Below are positions 1 to 10,885 of a stretch of 64,000 nt of DNA, in pieces. Both the position numbers and the translations under genes were made by a program. Source of the stretch: Eledone cirrhosa (lineage: Eukaryota > Mollusca > Cephalopoda > Octopoda > Eledonidae); assembly GCA_964016885.1 (NCBI GenBank), contig OZ024741.1, forward strand, positions 415,413,081-415,477,080. The letters are read 5' to 3'. Within the stretch, counting starts at the first letter, position 1. Each line of letters starts with the position of its first letter. The notes under the pieces were generated by a model, which worked only from the letters and a program-made list of their open reading frames with translations, made no database searches and had not been told where the DNA came from.

Positions 1-58
1 AGGACTATTACCTACAGTTGTCTTAACCCTTTAGTTACCAACCTGGTCAACACTTACC
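1..58 (+). repeat. Representative satellite monomer (58 bp)
   Basis: This unit defines the monomer numbering used in other entries; the next copy begins at 59 and the next at 117. Frequent variable positions: 3 (G, C or A, giving AGGAC, AGCAC or AGAAC); 11 (C, T or G, giving ATTACC, ATTATC or ATTAGC); 19-23 (GTTGTCTT, GTTCTCTT, GTTGTCGT or GTTGTCCT); 28 (CCC or CAC); 34 (TAG or TGG); and 39-43 (CCAACC, CTAACC, CAAACC, CCAGTC, CCAATC or CCAGCC). Position 55 is the most variable (G, A or T, giving ACTGACC, ACTAACC or ACTTACC). Variants are linked: AGCAC usually goes with ATTATCTAC, and CAAACC usually with CAATAACC. These linked sets are monomer subtypes, and their order defines the HOR. The choice of position 1 is arbitrary. 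Confidence 0.97.
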
Positions 59-96
59 AGGACTATTACCTACAGTTGTCTTAACCCTTTAGTTAC

Positions 97-850
97 AAAC
101 CTTTTCAACAATAACCAGGACTATTACCTACAGTTGTCTTAACCCTTTAGTTACCAACCTGGTCAACACTGACCAGAACTATTACCTACAGTTGTCTTAA
201 CCCTTTAGTTACTAACCTGGTCAACACTGACCAGGACTATTACCTACAGTTGTCTTAACCCTTTAGTTCCCAACCTGGTCAACACTTACCAGGACTATTA
301 CCTACAGTTGTCTTAACCCTTTAGTTACCAACCTGGTCAACACTAACCAGGACTATTACCTACAGTTGTCTTAACCCTTTAGTTACCAGTCTGGTCAACA
401 CTAACCAGGACTATTACCTACAGTTGTCTTAACACTTTAGTTACCAATCTGGTCAACACTGACCAGGACTATTACCTACAGTTCTCTTAACCCTTTAGTT
501 ACCAGCCTGGTCAACACTGACCAGCACTATTATCTACAGTTGTCTTAACCCTTTGGTTACCAACCTGGTCAACACTGACCAGCACTATTATCTACAGTTG
601 TCGTAACCCTTTAGTTACCAACCTGGTCAACACTGACCAGGACTATTACCTACAGTTGTCTTAACCCTTTAGTTACCAACCTGGTCAACACTGACCAGAA
701 CTATTAGCTACAGTTGTCTTAACCCTTTAGTTACCAACCTGGTCAACACTAACCAGGACTATTACCTACAGTTGTCTTAACCCTTTAGTTACCAACCTGG
801 TCAACACTTACCAGGACTATTACCTACAGTTGTCTTAACCCTTTAGTTAC
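97..850 (+). repeat. 754-bp higher-order unit of 13 monomers (class A)
   Basis: A CAAACC...CAATAACC monomer at 97 is followed by 12 other subtypes before the next CAAACC...CAATAACC at 851, exactly 13 x 58 bp. The order by diagnostic variant is: CAAACC/CAATAACC; CCAACC ending AGAAC; CTAACC; CCCAACC/ACTTACC; ACTAACC; CCAGTC; CACTTT with CCAATC; GTTCTCTT with CCAGCC and AGCAC; TTTGGTTACC with AGCAC; GTCGTAACC; CCAACC ending AGAAC; ATTAGCTAC; CCAACC/ACTTACC. The same order, whole or with monomers lost or gained, runs through all class A DNA. Observed spacings between CAAACC monomers include 6, 12, 13, 14 and 18 units. The first unit here carries a private CCTTTTCAAC variant at 100-108, used below as a super-unit marker. 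Confidence 0.85.
216..235. other. Inverted repeat (dyad) across the monomer junction
   Basis: CCTGGTCA at 216-223 and TGACCAGG at 228-235 are exact reverse complements separated by ACAC, an 8-bp stem with a 4-nt spacer. The dyad recurs wherever a monomer has CCTGG and ends in ACTGACC before AGG. It spans monomer positions 42-58 and 1-3 of the next unit. Monomers ending ACTAACC or ACTTACC lose one pair (C48 opposite A or T at 55) but keep the six outer pairs. CAGTCTGG or AGCAC subtypes lose or weaken the outermost pair. Class B subtypes with CCAACCCAGTC or CCTAGTC disrupt it more. Short dyads able to form cruciforms or hairpins are reported for centromeric satellites in several eukaryotes. A protein-binding palindrome is an alternative. 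Function here is inference only. Confidence 0.8.
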
Positions 851-929
851 AAACCTGGTCAACAATAACCAGGACTATTACCTACAGTTGTCTTAACCCT
901 TTAGTTACCAACCTGGTCAACACTGACCA

Positions 930-985
930 GGACTTACCTACAGTTGTCTTAACCCTTTAGTTACTAACCTGGTCAACACTGACCA
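930..985 (+). repeat. 56-bp short monomer (2-bp deletion)
   Basis: GGACTATTACC is shortened to GGACTTACC at 930, so this monomer is 56 bp. The same deletion recurs at 8183, 16538, 24017 and 32716. These are spaced 7,253, 8,355, 7,479 and 8,699 bp apart, exactly the spacings of the CCTTTTCAAC marker (TTTT at 102, 7355, 15710, 23189, 31888). Two independent rare mutations sharing all four spacings show that long blocks, not single monomers, were copied. In the related segment at about 9757-10885 this monomer is missing altogether, which shortens that copy by 56 bp. Confidence 0.9.
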
Positions 986-2376
986 GGACTATTACCTACA
1001 GTTGTCTTAACCCTTTAGTTACCAACCTGGTCAACACTTACCAGGACTATTACCTACAGTTGTCTTAACCCTTTAGTTACCAACCTGGTCAACACTAACC
1101 AGGACTATTACCTACAGTTGTCTTAACCCTTTAGTTACCTGTCTGGTCAACACTAACCAGGACTATTACCTAGAGTTGTCTTAACACTTTAGTTACCAAT
1201 CTGGTCAACACTGACCAGGACTATTACCTACAGTTCTCTTAACCCTTTAGTTACCAGCCTGGTCAACACTGACCAGCACTATTATCTACAGTTGTCTTAA
1301 CCCTTTGGTTACCAACCTGGTCAACACTGACCAGCACTATTATCTACAGTTGTCGTAACCCTTTAGTTACCAACCTGGTCAACACTGACCAGGACTATTA
1401 CCTACAGTTGTCTTAACCCTTTAGTTACTAACCTGGTCAACACTGACCAGGACTATTACCTACAGTTGTCTTAACCCTTTAGTTACCAACCTGGTCAACA
1501 CTTACCAGGACTATTACCTACAGTTGTCTTAACCCTTTAGTTACCAACCTGGTCAACACTAACCAGGACTATTACCTACACTTGTCTTAACCCTTTAGTT
1601 ACCAGTCTGGTCAACACTAACCAGGACTATTACCTACAGTTGTCTTAACACTTTAGTTACCAATCTGGTCAACACTGACCAGGACTATTACCTACAGTTC
1701 TCTTAACCCTTTAGTTACCAGCCTGGTCAACACTGACCAGCACTATTATCTACAGTTGTCTTAACCCTTTGGTTACCAACCTGGTCAACACTGACCAGGA
1801 CTATTACCTACAGTTGTCGTAACCCTTTAGTTACCAACCTGGTCAACACTGACCAGGACTATTACCTACAGTTGTCTTAACCCTTTAGTTACCAACCTGG
1901 TCAACACTGACTAGAACTATTAGCTACAGTTGTCTTAACCCTTTAGTTACCAACCTGGTCAACACTAACCAGGACTATTACCTACAGTTGTCTTAACCCT
2001 TTAGTTACCAACCTGGTCAACACTTACCAGGACTATTACCTACAGTTGTCTTAACCCTTTAGTTACCAACCTGGTCAACACTGACCAGGACTATTACCTA
2101 CAGTTGTCTTAACCCTTTAGTTACTAACCTGGTCAACACTGACCAGGACTATTACCTAGAGTTGTCCTAACCCTTTAGTTACCAATCTGGTCAACACTAA
2201 CCAGGACTATTATCTACAGTTGTCTTAACCCTTTAGTTACCAACCTGGTCAACACTTACCAGGACTATTACCTACAGTTGTCTTAACCCTTTAGTTACCA
2301 ACCTGGTCAACACTAACCAGGACTATTACCTACAGTTGTCTTAACCCTTTAGTTACCAGTCTGGTCAACACTAACC

Positions 2377-3420
2377 AGGACTATTACCTACAGTTGTCTT
2401 AACACTTTAGTTACCAATCTGGTCAACACTGACCAGGACTATTACCTACAGTTCTCTTAACCCTTTAGTTACCAGCCTGGTCAACACTGACCAGCACTAT
2501 TATCTACAGTTGTCTTAACCCTTTGGTTACCAACCTGGTCAACACTGACCAGCACTATTATGTACAGTTGTCGTAACCCTTTAGTTACCAACCTGGTCAA
2601 CACTGACCGGGACTATTACCTACAGTTGTCTTAACCCTTTAGTTACCAACCTGGTCAACACTGACCAGAACTATTAGCTACAGTTGTCTTAACCCTTTAG
2701 TTACCAACCTGGTCAACACTAACCAGGACTATTACCTACAGTTGTCTTAACCCTTTAGTTACCAACCTGGTCAACACTTACCAGGACTATTACCTACAGT
2801 TGTCTTAACCCTTTAGTTACAAACCTGGTCAACAATAACCAGGACTATTACCTACAGTTGTCTTAACCCTTTAGTTACCAACCTGGTCAACACTGACCAG
2901 GACTATTACCTACAGTTGTCTTAACCCTTTAGTTACTAACCTGGTCAACACTGACCAGGACTATTACCTACAGTTGTCTTAACGCTTTAGTTACCAACCT
3001 GGTCAACACTTACCAGGACTATTACCTACAGTTGTCTTAACCCTTTAGTTACCAACCTGGTCAACACTAACCAGGACTATTACCTACAGTTGTCTTAACC
3101 CTTTAGTTACCAACCTGGTCAACACTGACCAGGACTATTACCTACAGTTGTCTTAACCCTTTAGTTACTAACCTGGTCAACACTGACCAGCACTATTATC
3201 TACAGTTGTCGTAACACTTTAGTTACCAACCTGGTCAACACTTACCAGGACTATTACCTACAGTTGTCTTAACACTTTAGTTACCAACCTGGTCAACACT
3301 TACCAGGACTATTACCTACAGTTGTCTTATCCCTTTAGTTACCAACCTGGTCAACACTGACCAGGACTATTACCTACAGTTGTCTTAACCCTTTAGTTAC
3401 CAACCTGGTCAACACTGACC
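2377..3420 (+). repeat. 1,044-bp local tandem duplication, copy 1 (18 monomers)
   Basis: This segment repeats immediately at 3421-4464 with an offset of exactly 1,044 bp (18 x 58). Private variants shared by both copies include GACCGGGAC (CCGGG at 2607 and 3651), ATTATGTACAG, AACGCTTTAG and GTCTTATCCC. The paralogous segment around 12122 has GACCGGGAC only once, so the duplication arose after this super-unit was copied, or was lost in the other copy. The left edge is set by CCAGTC/ACTAACC before 2377 against CCAACC/ACTGACC before 3421. Confidence 0.88.
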
Positions 3421-4464
3421 AGGACTATTACCTACAGTTGTCTTAACACTTTAGTTACCAATCTGGTCAACACTGACCAGGACTATTACCTACAGTTCTC
3501 TTAACCCTTTAGTTACCAGCCTGGTCAACACTGACCAGCACTATTATCTACAGTTGTCTTAACCCTTTGGTTACCAACCTGGTCAACACTGACCAGCACT
3601 ATTATGTACAGTTGTCGTAACCCTTTAGTTACCAACCTGGTCAACACTGACCGGGACTATTACCTACAGTTGTCTTAACCCTTTAGTTACCAACCTGGTC
3701 AACACTGACCAGAACTATTAGCTACAGTTGTCTTAACCCTTTAGTTACCAACCTGGTCAACACTAACCAGGACTATTACCTACAGTTGTCTTAACCCTTT
3801 AGTTACCAACCTGGTCAACACTTACCAGGACTATTACCTACAGTTGTCTTAACCCTTTAGTTACAAACCTGGTCAACAATAACCAGGACTATTACCTACA
3901 GTTGTCTTAACCCTTTAGTTACCAACCTGGTCAACACTGACCAGGACTATTACCTACAGTTGTCTTAACCCTTTAGTTACTAACCTGGTCAACACTGACC
4001 AGGACTATTACCTACAGTTGTCTTAACGCTTTAGTTACCAACCTGGTCAACACTTACCAGGACTATTACCTACAGTTGTCTTAACCCTTTAGTTACCAAC
4101 CTGGTCAACACTAACCAGGACTATTACCTACAGTTGTCTTAACCCTTTAGTTACCAACCTGGTCAACACTGACCAGGACTATTACCTACAGTTGTCTTAA
4201 CCCTTTAGTTACTAACCTGGTCAACACTGACCAGCACTATTATCTACAGTTGTCGTAACACTTTAGTTACCAACCTGGTCAACACTTACCAGGACTATTA
4301 CCTACAGTTGTCTTAACACTTTAGTTACCAACCTGGTCAACACTTACCAGGACTATTACCTACAGTTGTCTTATCCCTTTAGTTACCAACCTGGTCAACA
4401 CTGACCAGGACTATTACCTACAGTTGTCTTAACCCTTTAGTTACCAACCTGGTCAACACTGACC
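3421..4464 (+). repeat. 1,044-bp local tandem duplication, copy 2 (18 monomers)
   Basis: This is the second copy of the 18-monomer block; I saw no difference from 2377-3420 at the sites compared. It ends where class B begins with TCTTAAACCTTTAGTTTCC at about 4485-4503. At the end of copy 1 the array instead continues TCTTAACACTTTAG. Insertion of this copy changes the offset to the downstream paralogous region from 9,515 to 8,471 bp, a drop of exactly 1,044. Confidence 0.88.
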
Positions 4465-6196
4465 AGGACTATTACCTACAGTTGTCTTAAACCTTTAGTT
4501 TCCAACCTGGTCAACACTGACCAGGAATATTACCTGCAGTTGTCTTAACCCTTTAGTTACCAACCTGGTCAACACTGACCAGGACTATTGCCTAAAGTTG
4601 TCTTAACCCTTTAGTTAAGTTACCAACCTGGTCAATAGTGACCATAACTATTACCTACAGTTGTCTTAACCCTTTAGTTACCAACCTGGTCAACACTGAC
4701 CAGGACTATTACCTACAGTTGTCTTGACTCTTTAGTTTCCAACCTGGTCAACACTGACCAGGACTATTACCTTCAGTTGTCTTAACCCTTTAGTTACCAG
4801 TCTGGTCAACCCTGACCAGCACTATTATCTACAGTTGTCTTAACCCTTTAGTTACCACTCTGGTCAACACTGACCAGCACTATTATCTACAGTTGTCTTG
4901 ACCCTTTAGTTACCAGTCTGGTCAACACTGACCAGGACTATTACCTACAGTTGTCGTAACACTTTAGTTATCAACCTAGTCAACACTAACCAGGACTATT
5001 ATCTACAGTTGTCGTAACACTTTAGTTACCAAACTGGTCAACACTTACCATGACTATTACCTACAGTTGTCTTAACACTTTAGTTACCAGCCTGGTCAAC
5101 ACTTACCAGGACTATTACCTACAGTTGTCTTAACCCTTTAGTTACCAACCTAGTCAACACTAACCAGGACTATTAACTACAGTTGTCTTGACCCTTTAGT
5201 TACCAACCTGGTCAACATTGACCAGGACTATTACCTACAGTTGTCTTAACCCTTTAGTTACCAACCTGGTCAACACTGACCAGGACTATTACCTACAGTT
5301 GTCTTAACCCTTTAGTTACCAACCTGGTCAACACTAACCAGGAATATTATCTACAGTTGTGTTAACCCTTTAGTTACCAACCTGGTCAACACTAACCAGG
5401 ACTATTACCTACAGTTGTCTTAAACCTTTAGTTTCCAACCTGGTCAACACAGACCAGGACTATTACCTACAGTTGTCTTAACCCTTTAGTTACCAACCCA
5501 GTCAACACTAACCAGGACGATTACCTACAGTTCTCTTAACCCTTTAGTTACCAACCTGGTCAACACTTACCAGCACTATTATCTACAGTTGTCTTAAGCC
5601 TTTAGTTAACAGTCTGGTCAACACTGACCAGCACTATTATCTACAGTTGTCTTAACCCTTTAGTTACCAGTCTAGTCAACACTGACCAGCACTATTATCT
5701 ACAGTTGTCGTAACACTTTAGTTACCAACCTGGTCAACACTTACCAGGACTATTACCTACAGTTGATGTAACCCTTTAGTTACCAACCTGGTCAACACTA
5801 ACCAGGACTATTACCTACAGTTGTCTTAACCCTTTAAATTCCAACCTGGTCAACACTGACCAGGACTATTGCCTACAGTTGTCTTAACCCTTTAGTTACC
5901 AACCTGGTCAACACTGACCAGGACTATTGCCTACATTTGTCTTAACCCTTTAGTTACCAACCTGGTCAACACTGACCAGAACTATTGCCTACAGTTGTCT
6001 TAACCCTTTAGTTACCAACCTGGTCAACACTGACCAGGACTATTACCTACAGTTGTCTTAACCCTTTAGTTACCAACCTGGTCAACACTGACCAGGACTA
6101 TTACCTACAGTTCTCTTAACCCTTTAGTTACCAGTCTGGTCAACACTGACCAGCACTATTATCTACAGTTGTCTTAACCCTTTAGTTACCAACCTG
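4465..6196 (+). repeat. Class B island 1
   Basis: The monomer subtypes change here to TTTAGTTTCC, CCTGCAGTTG, ATTGCCTAAAG, a 63-bp monomer, ATCAACCTAGTC, CCAACCCAGTC with GGACGATTACC, TTAACAGTCTGG and GTTGATGTAACC. Monomers differ more from one another than in class A, suggesting an older or less homogenised block. The island is paralogous to 12936-14667 at a constant 8,471-bp offset. Scattered substitutions separate the copies, for example ACCATGAC against ACCAGGAC near 5048 and GGACTATT against GGACAATT near 5283. Confidence 0.75.
4581..4643 (+). repeat. 63-bp long monomer (5-bp AAGTT insertion)
   Basis: TTTAGTTACC is lengthened to TTTAGTTAAGTTACC, giving a 63-bp unit that also carries ATTGCCTAAAG. 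Its second half has CAATAGTGACC or CAATACTGACC instead of CAACACTGACC. I find ten copies, starting at 4581, 13052, 30274, 38973, 44017, 49008, 52431, 54350, 55515 and 57492. The 4581 and 13052 copies share CAATAGTG; the other eight have CAATACTG. The insertion looks like a slippage duplication of AGTTA and almost certainly arose once, so it marks descent of class B blocks. Confidence 0.9.
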
Positions 6197-9100
6197 GTCA
6201 ACATTTACCAGGACTATTACCTACAGTTGTCTTAACCCTTTAGTTACCAACCTGGTCAACACTGACCAGGACTATTACCTACAGTTGTCTTAACCCTTTA
6301 GTTACCAACCTGGTCAACACTTACCAGGACTATTACCTACAGTTGTCTTAACCCTTTAGTTACCAACCTGGTCAACACTAACCAGGACTATTACCTACAG
6401 GTGTCTTAACCCTTTAGTTACCAACCTGGTCAACACTAACCAGGACTATTACCTACAGTTGTCTTAACCCTTTAGTTACCAACCTGGTCAACACTTACCA
6501 GGACTATTACCTACAGTTGTCTTAACCCTTTAGTTACAAACCTGGTCAATAATAACCAGGACTATTACCTACAGTTGTCTTAACCCTTTAGTTACCAACC
6601 TGGTCAAGACTGACCAGGACTATTACCTACAGTTGTCTTAACCCTTTAGTTACTAACCTGGTCAACACTGACCAGGACTATTACCTACAGTTGTCCTAAC
6701 CCTTTAGTTACCAATCTGGTCAACACTAACCAGGACTATTATCTACAGTTGTCTTAACCCTTTAGTTACCAACCTGGTCAAAACTTACCAGGACTATTAC
6801 CTACAGTTGTCTTAACCCTTTAGTTACCAACCTGGTCAACACTAACCAGGACTATTACCTACAGTTGTCTTAACCCTTTAGTTACCAGTCTGGTCAACAC
6901 TAACCAGGACTATTACCTACAGTTGTCTTAACACTTTAGTTACCAATCTGGTCAACACTGACCAGGACTATTACCTACAGTTCTCTTAACCCTTTAGTTA
7001 CCAGCCTGGTCAACACTGACCAGCACTATTATCTACAGTTGTCTTAACCCTTTGGTTACCAACCTGGTCAACACTGACCAGCACTATTATGTACAGTTGT
7101 CGTAACCCTTTAGTTACCAACCTGGTCAACACTGACCAGGACTATTACCTACAGTTGTCTTAACCCTTTAGTTACCAACCTGGTCAACACTGACCAGAAC
7201 TATTAGCTACAGTTGTCTTAACCCTTTAGTTACCAACCTGGTCAACACTAACCAGGACTATTACCTACAGTTGTCTTAACCCTTTAGTTACCAACCTGGT
7301 CAACACTTACCAGGACTATTACCTACAGTTGTCTTAACCCTTTAGTTACAAACCTTTTCAACAATAACCAGGACTATTACCTACAGTTGTCTTAACCCTT
7401 TAGTTACCAACCTGGTCAACACTGACCAGAACTATTACCTACAGTTGTCTTAACCCTTTAGTTACTAACCTGGTCAACACTGACCAGGACTATTACCTAC
7501 AGTTGTCTTAACCCTTTAGTTCCCAACCTGGTCAACACTTACCAGGACTATTACCTACAGTTGTCTTAACCCTTTAGTTACCAACCTGGTCAACACTAAC
7601 CAGGACTATTACCTACAGTTGTCTTAACCCTTTAGTTACCAGTCTGGTCAACACTAACCAGGACTATTACCTACAGTTGTCTTAACACTTTAGTTACCAA
7701 TCTGGTCAACACTGACCAGGACTATTACCTACAGTTCTCTTAACCCTTTAGTTACCAGCCTGGTCAACACTGACCAGCACTATTATCTACAGTTGTCTTA
7801 ACCCTTTGGTTACCAACCTGGTCAACACTGACCAGCACTATTATCTACAGTTGTCGTAACCCTTTAGTTACCAACCTGGTCAACACTGACCAGGACTATT
7901 ACCTACAGTTGTCTTAACCCTTTAGTTACCAACCTGGTCAACACTGACCAGAACTATTAGCTACAGTTGTCTTAACCCTTTAGTTACCAACCTAGTCAAC
8001 ACTAACCAGGACTATTACCTACAGTTGTCTTAACCCTTTAGTTACCAACCTGGTCAACACTTACCAGGACTATTACCTACAGTTGTCTTAACCCTTTAGT
8101 TACAAACCTGGTCAACAATAACCAGGACTATTACCTACAGTTGTCTTAACCCTTTAGTTACCAACCTGGTCAACACTGACCAGGACTTACCTACAGTTGT
8201 CTTAACCCTTTAGTTACTAACCTGGTCAACACTGACCAGGACTATTACCTACAGTTGTCTTAACCCTTTAGTTACCAACCTGGTCAACACTTACCAGGAC
8301 TATTACCTACAGTTGTCTTAACCCTTTAGTTACCAACCTGGTCAACACTAACCAGGACTATTACCTACAGTTGTCTTAACCCTTTAGTTACCTGTCTGGT
8401 CAACACTAACCAGGACTATTACCTAGAGATGTCTTAACACTTTAGTTACCAATCTGGTCAACACTGACCAGGACTATTACCTACAGTTCTCTTAACCCTT
8501 TAGTTACCAGCCTGGTCAACACTGACCAGCACTATTATCTACAGTTGTCTTAACCCTTTGGTTACCAACCTGGTCAACACTGACCAGCACTATTATCTAC
8601 AATTGTCGTAACCCTTTAGTTACCAACCTGGTCAACACTGACCAGGACTATTACCTACAGTTGTCTTAACCCTTTAGTTACCAACCTGGTCAACACTAAC
8701 CAGGACTATTACCTACAGTTGTCTTAACCCTTTAGTTACCAACCTGGTCAACACTTACCAGGACTATTACCTACTGTTGTCTTAACCCTTTAGTTACAAA
8801 CCTGGTCAACAATAACCAGGACTATTACCTACAGTTGTCTTAACCCTTTAGTTACCAACCTGGTCAACACTGACCAGGACTATTACCTACAGTTGTCTTA
8901 ACCCTTTAGTTACTAACCTGGTCAACACTGACCAGGACTATTACCTACAGTTGTCCTAACCCTTTAGTTACCAATCTGGTCAACACTAGCCAGGACTATT
9001 ATCTACAGTTGTCTTAACCCTTTAGTTACCAACCTGGTCAACACTTACCAGGACTATTACCTACAGTTGTCTTAACCCTTTAGTTACCAACCTGGTCAAC

Positions 9101-9756
9101 ACTTACCAGGACTATTACCTACAGTTGTCTTAACCCTTTAGTTACAAACCTGGTCAACACTGACCAGGACTATTACCTACAGGTGTCTTAACCCTTTAGT
9201 TACTAACCTGGTCAACACTGACCAGGACTATTACCTACAGTTGTCCTAACCCTTTAGTTACCAATCTGGTCAACACTAACCAGGACTATTATCTACAGTT
9301 GTCTTAACCCTTTAGTTACCAACCTGGTCAACACTTACCAGGACTATTACCTACAGTTGCCTTAACCCTTTAGTTACCAACCTGGTCAACACTAACCAGG
9401 ACTATTACCTACAGTTGTCTTAATCCTTTAGTTACCAGTCTGGTCAACACTAACTAGGACTATTACCTACAGTTGTCTTAACAATTTAGTTACCAATCTG
9501 GTCAACACTGACCAGGACTATTACCTACAGTTCTCTTAACCCTTTAGTTACCAGCCCGGTCAACACTGACCAGCACTATTATCTACAGTTGTCTTAACCC
9601 TTTGGTTACCAACCTGGTCAACACTGACCAGCACTATTATGTACAGTTGTCTTAACCCTTTAGTTACCAACCTGGTCAACACTGACCAGGACTATTACCT
9701 ACAGTTGTCTTAACCCTTTAGTTACCAACCTGCTCAACACTGACCAGAACTATTAG

Positions 9757-10885
9757 CTACAGTTGTCTTAACCCTTTAGTTCCCAACCTGGTCAACACTT
9801 ACCAGGACTATTACCTACAGTTGTCTTAACCCTTTAGTTACCAACCTGGTCAACACTAACCAGGACTATTACCTACAGTTGTCTTAACCCTTTAGTTACC
9901 AGTCTGGTCAACACTAACCAGGACTATTACCTACAGTTGTCTTAACACTTTAGTTACCAATCTGGTCAACACTGACCAGGACTATTACCTACAGTTCTCT
10001 TAACCCTTTAGTTACCAGCCTGGTCAACACTGACCAGCACTATTATCTACAGTTGTCTTAACCCTTTGGTTACCAACCTGGTCAACACTGACCAGCACTA
10101 TTATCTACAGTTGTCGTAACCCTTTAGTTACCAACCTGGTCAACACTGACCAGGACTATTACCTACAGTTGTCTTAACCCTTTAGTTACCAACCTGGTCA
10201 ACACTGACCAGAACTATTAGCTACAGTTGTCTTAACCCTTTAGTTACCAACCTGGTCAACACTAACCAGGACTATTACCTACAGTTGTCTTAACCCTTTA
10301 GTTACCAACCTGGTCAACACTTACCAGGACTATTACCTACAGTTGTCTTAACCCTTTAGTTACAAACCTGGTCAACAATAACCAGGACTATTACCTACAG
10401 TTGTCTTAACCCTTTAGTTACTAACCTGGTCAACACTGACCAGGTCTATTACCTACAGTTGTCTTAACCCTTTAGTTACCAACCTGGTCAACACTTACCA
10501 GGACTATTACCTACAGTTGTCTTAACCCTTTAGTTACCAACCTGGTCAACACTAACCAGGACTATTACCTACAGTTGTCTTAACCCTTTAGTTACCTGTC
10601 TGGTCAACACTAACCAGGACTATTACCTAGAGTTGTCTTAACACTTTAGTTACCAATCTGGTCAACACTGACCAGGACTATTACCTACAGTTCTCTTAAC
10701 CCTTTAGTTACCAGCCTGGTCAACACTGACCAGCACTATTATCTACAGTTGTCTTAACCCTTTGGTTACCAACCTGGTCAACACTGACCAGCACTATTAT
10801 CTACAGTTGTCGTAACCCTTTAGTTACCAACCTGGTCAACACTGACCAGGACTATTACCTACAGTTGTCTTAACCCTTTAGTTAC
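9757..10885 (+). repeat. Rearranged class A segment, copy of about 7497-8681
   Basis: Sequence from about 9757 matches 7497 onward (offset 2,260) with CCCAACC/ACTTACC, then offset 2,204 after loss of the 56-bp monomer. The left break falls between 9757 and 9781, since ATTAGCTAC at 9754 faces ATTACCTAC in the partner. The right break is at about 10886, where CTAACC faces CCAACC. The private substitution GGTCTATT at about 10444 is found only here. Both breaks lie within monomers, in register. Confidence 0.7.

Larger units (their letters stand above)
1..1424 (+). repeat. Class A super-unit fragment, copy of 7254-8677
   Basis: This stretch aligns to 7254-8677 at a constant offset of 7,253 bp, including CCTTTTCAAC, the 56-bp monomer and CCTGTCTGG. 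I saw one difference: CTAGAGTTGTC here against CTAGAGATGTC at about 8425. The match stops at about 1426, where CTAACC here faces CCAACC there. From there the sequence instead follows 10883 onward (offset 9,457). The change of partner inside one monomer marks an old recombination point. The 5' end of the unit lies outside the window. Confidence 0.8.

Noticed and set aside
216..235. Rho-independent terminator from the CCTGGTCA/TGACCAGG hairpin
   Set aside because: No T-tract follows the stem on either strand, the stem is only 8 bp, and it is repeated hundreds of times in noncoding DNA.
4616..4625. AAGTT insertion as an attachment site or transposon footprint
   Set aside because: It looks like local slippage duplicating AGTTA in TTTAGTTACC, and it spread with its monomer; no other foreign bases accompany it.
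6547..6560. CAATAATAACC as a mobile-element or target-site signature
   Set aside because: It is a one-base change (CAACAATAACC to CAATAATAACC) within an ordinary 58-bp monomer, with no inserted DNA or target duplication.
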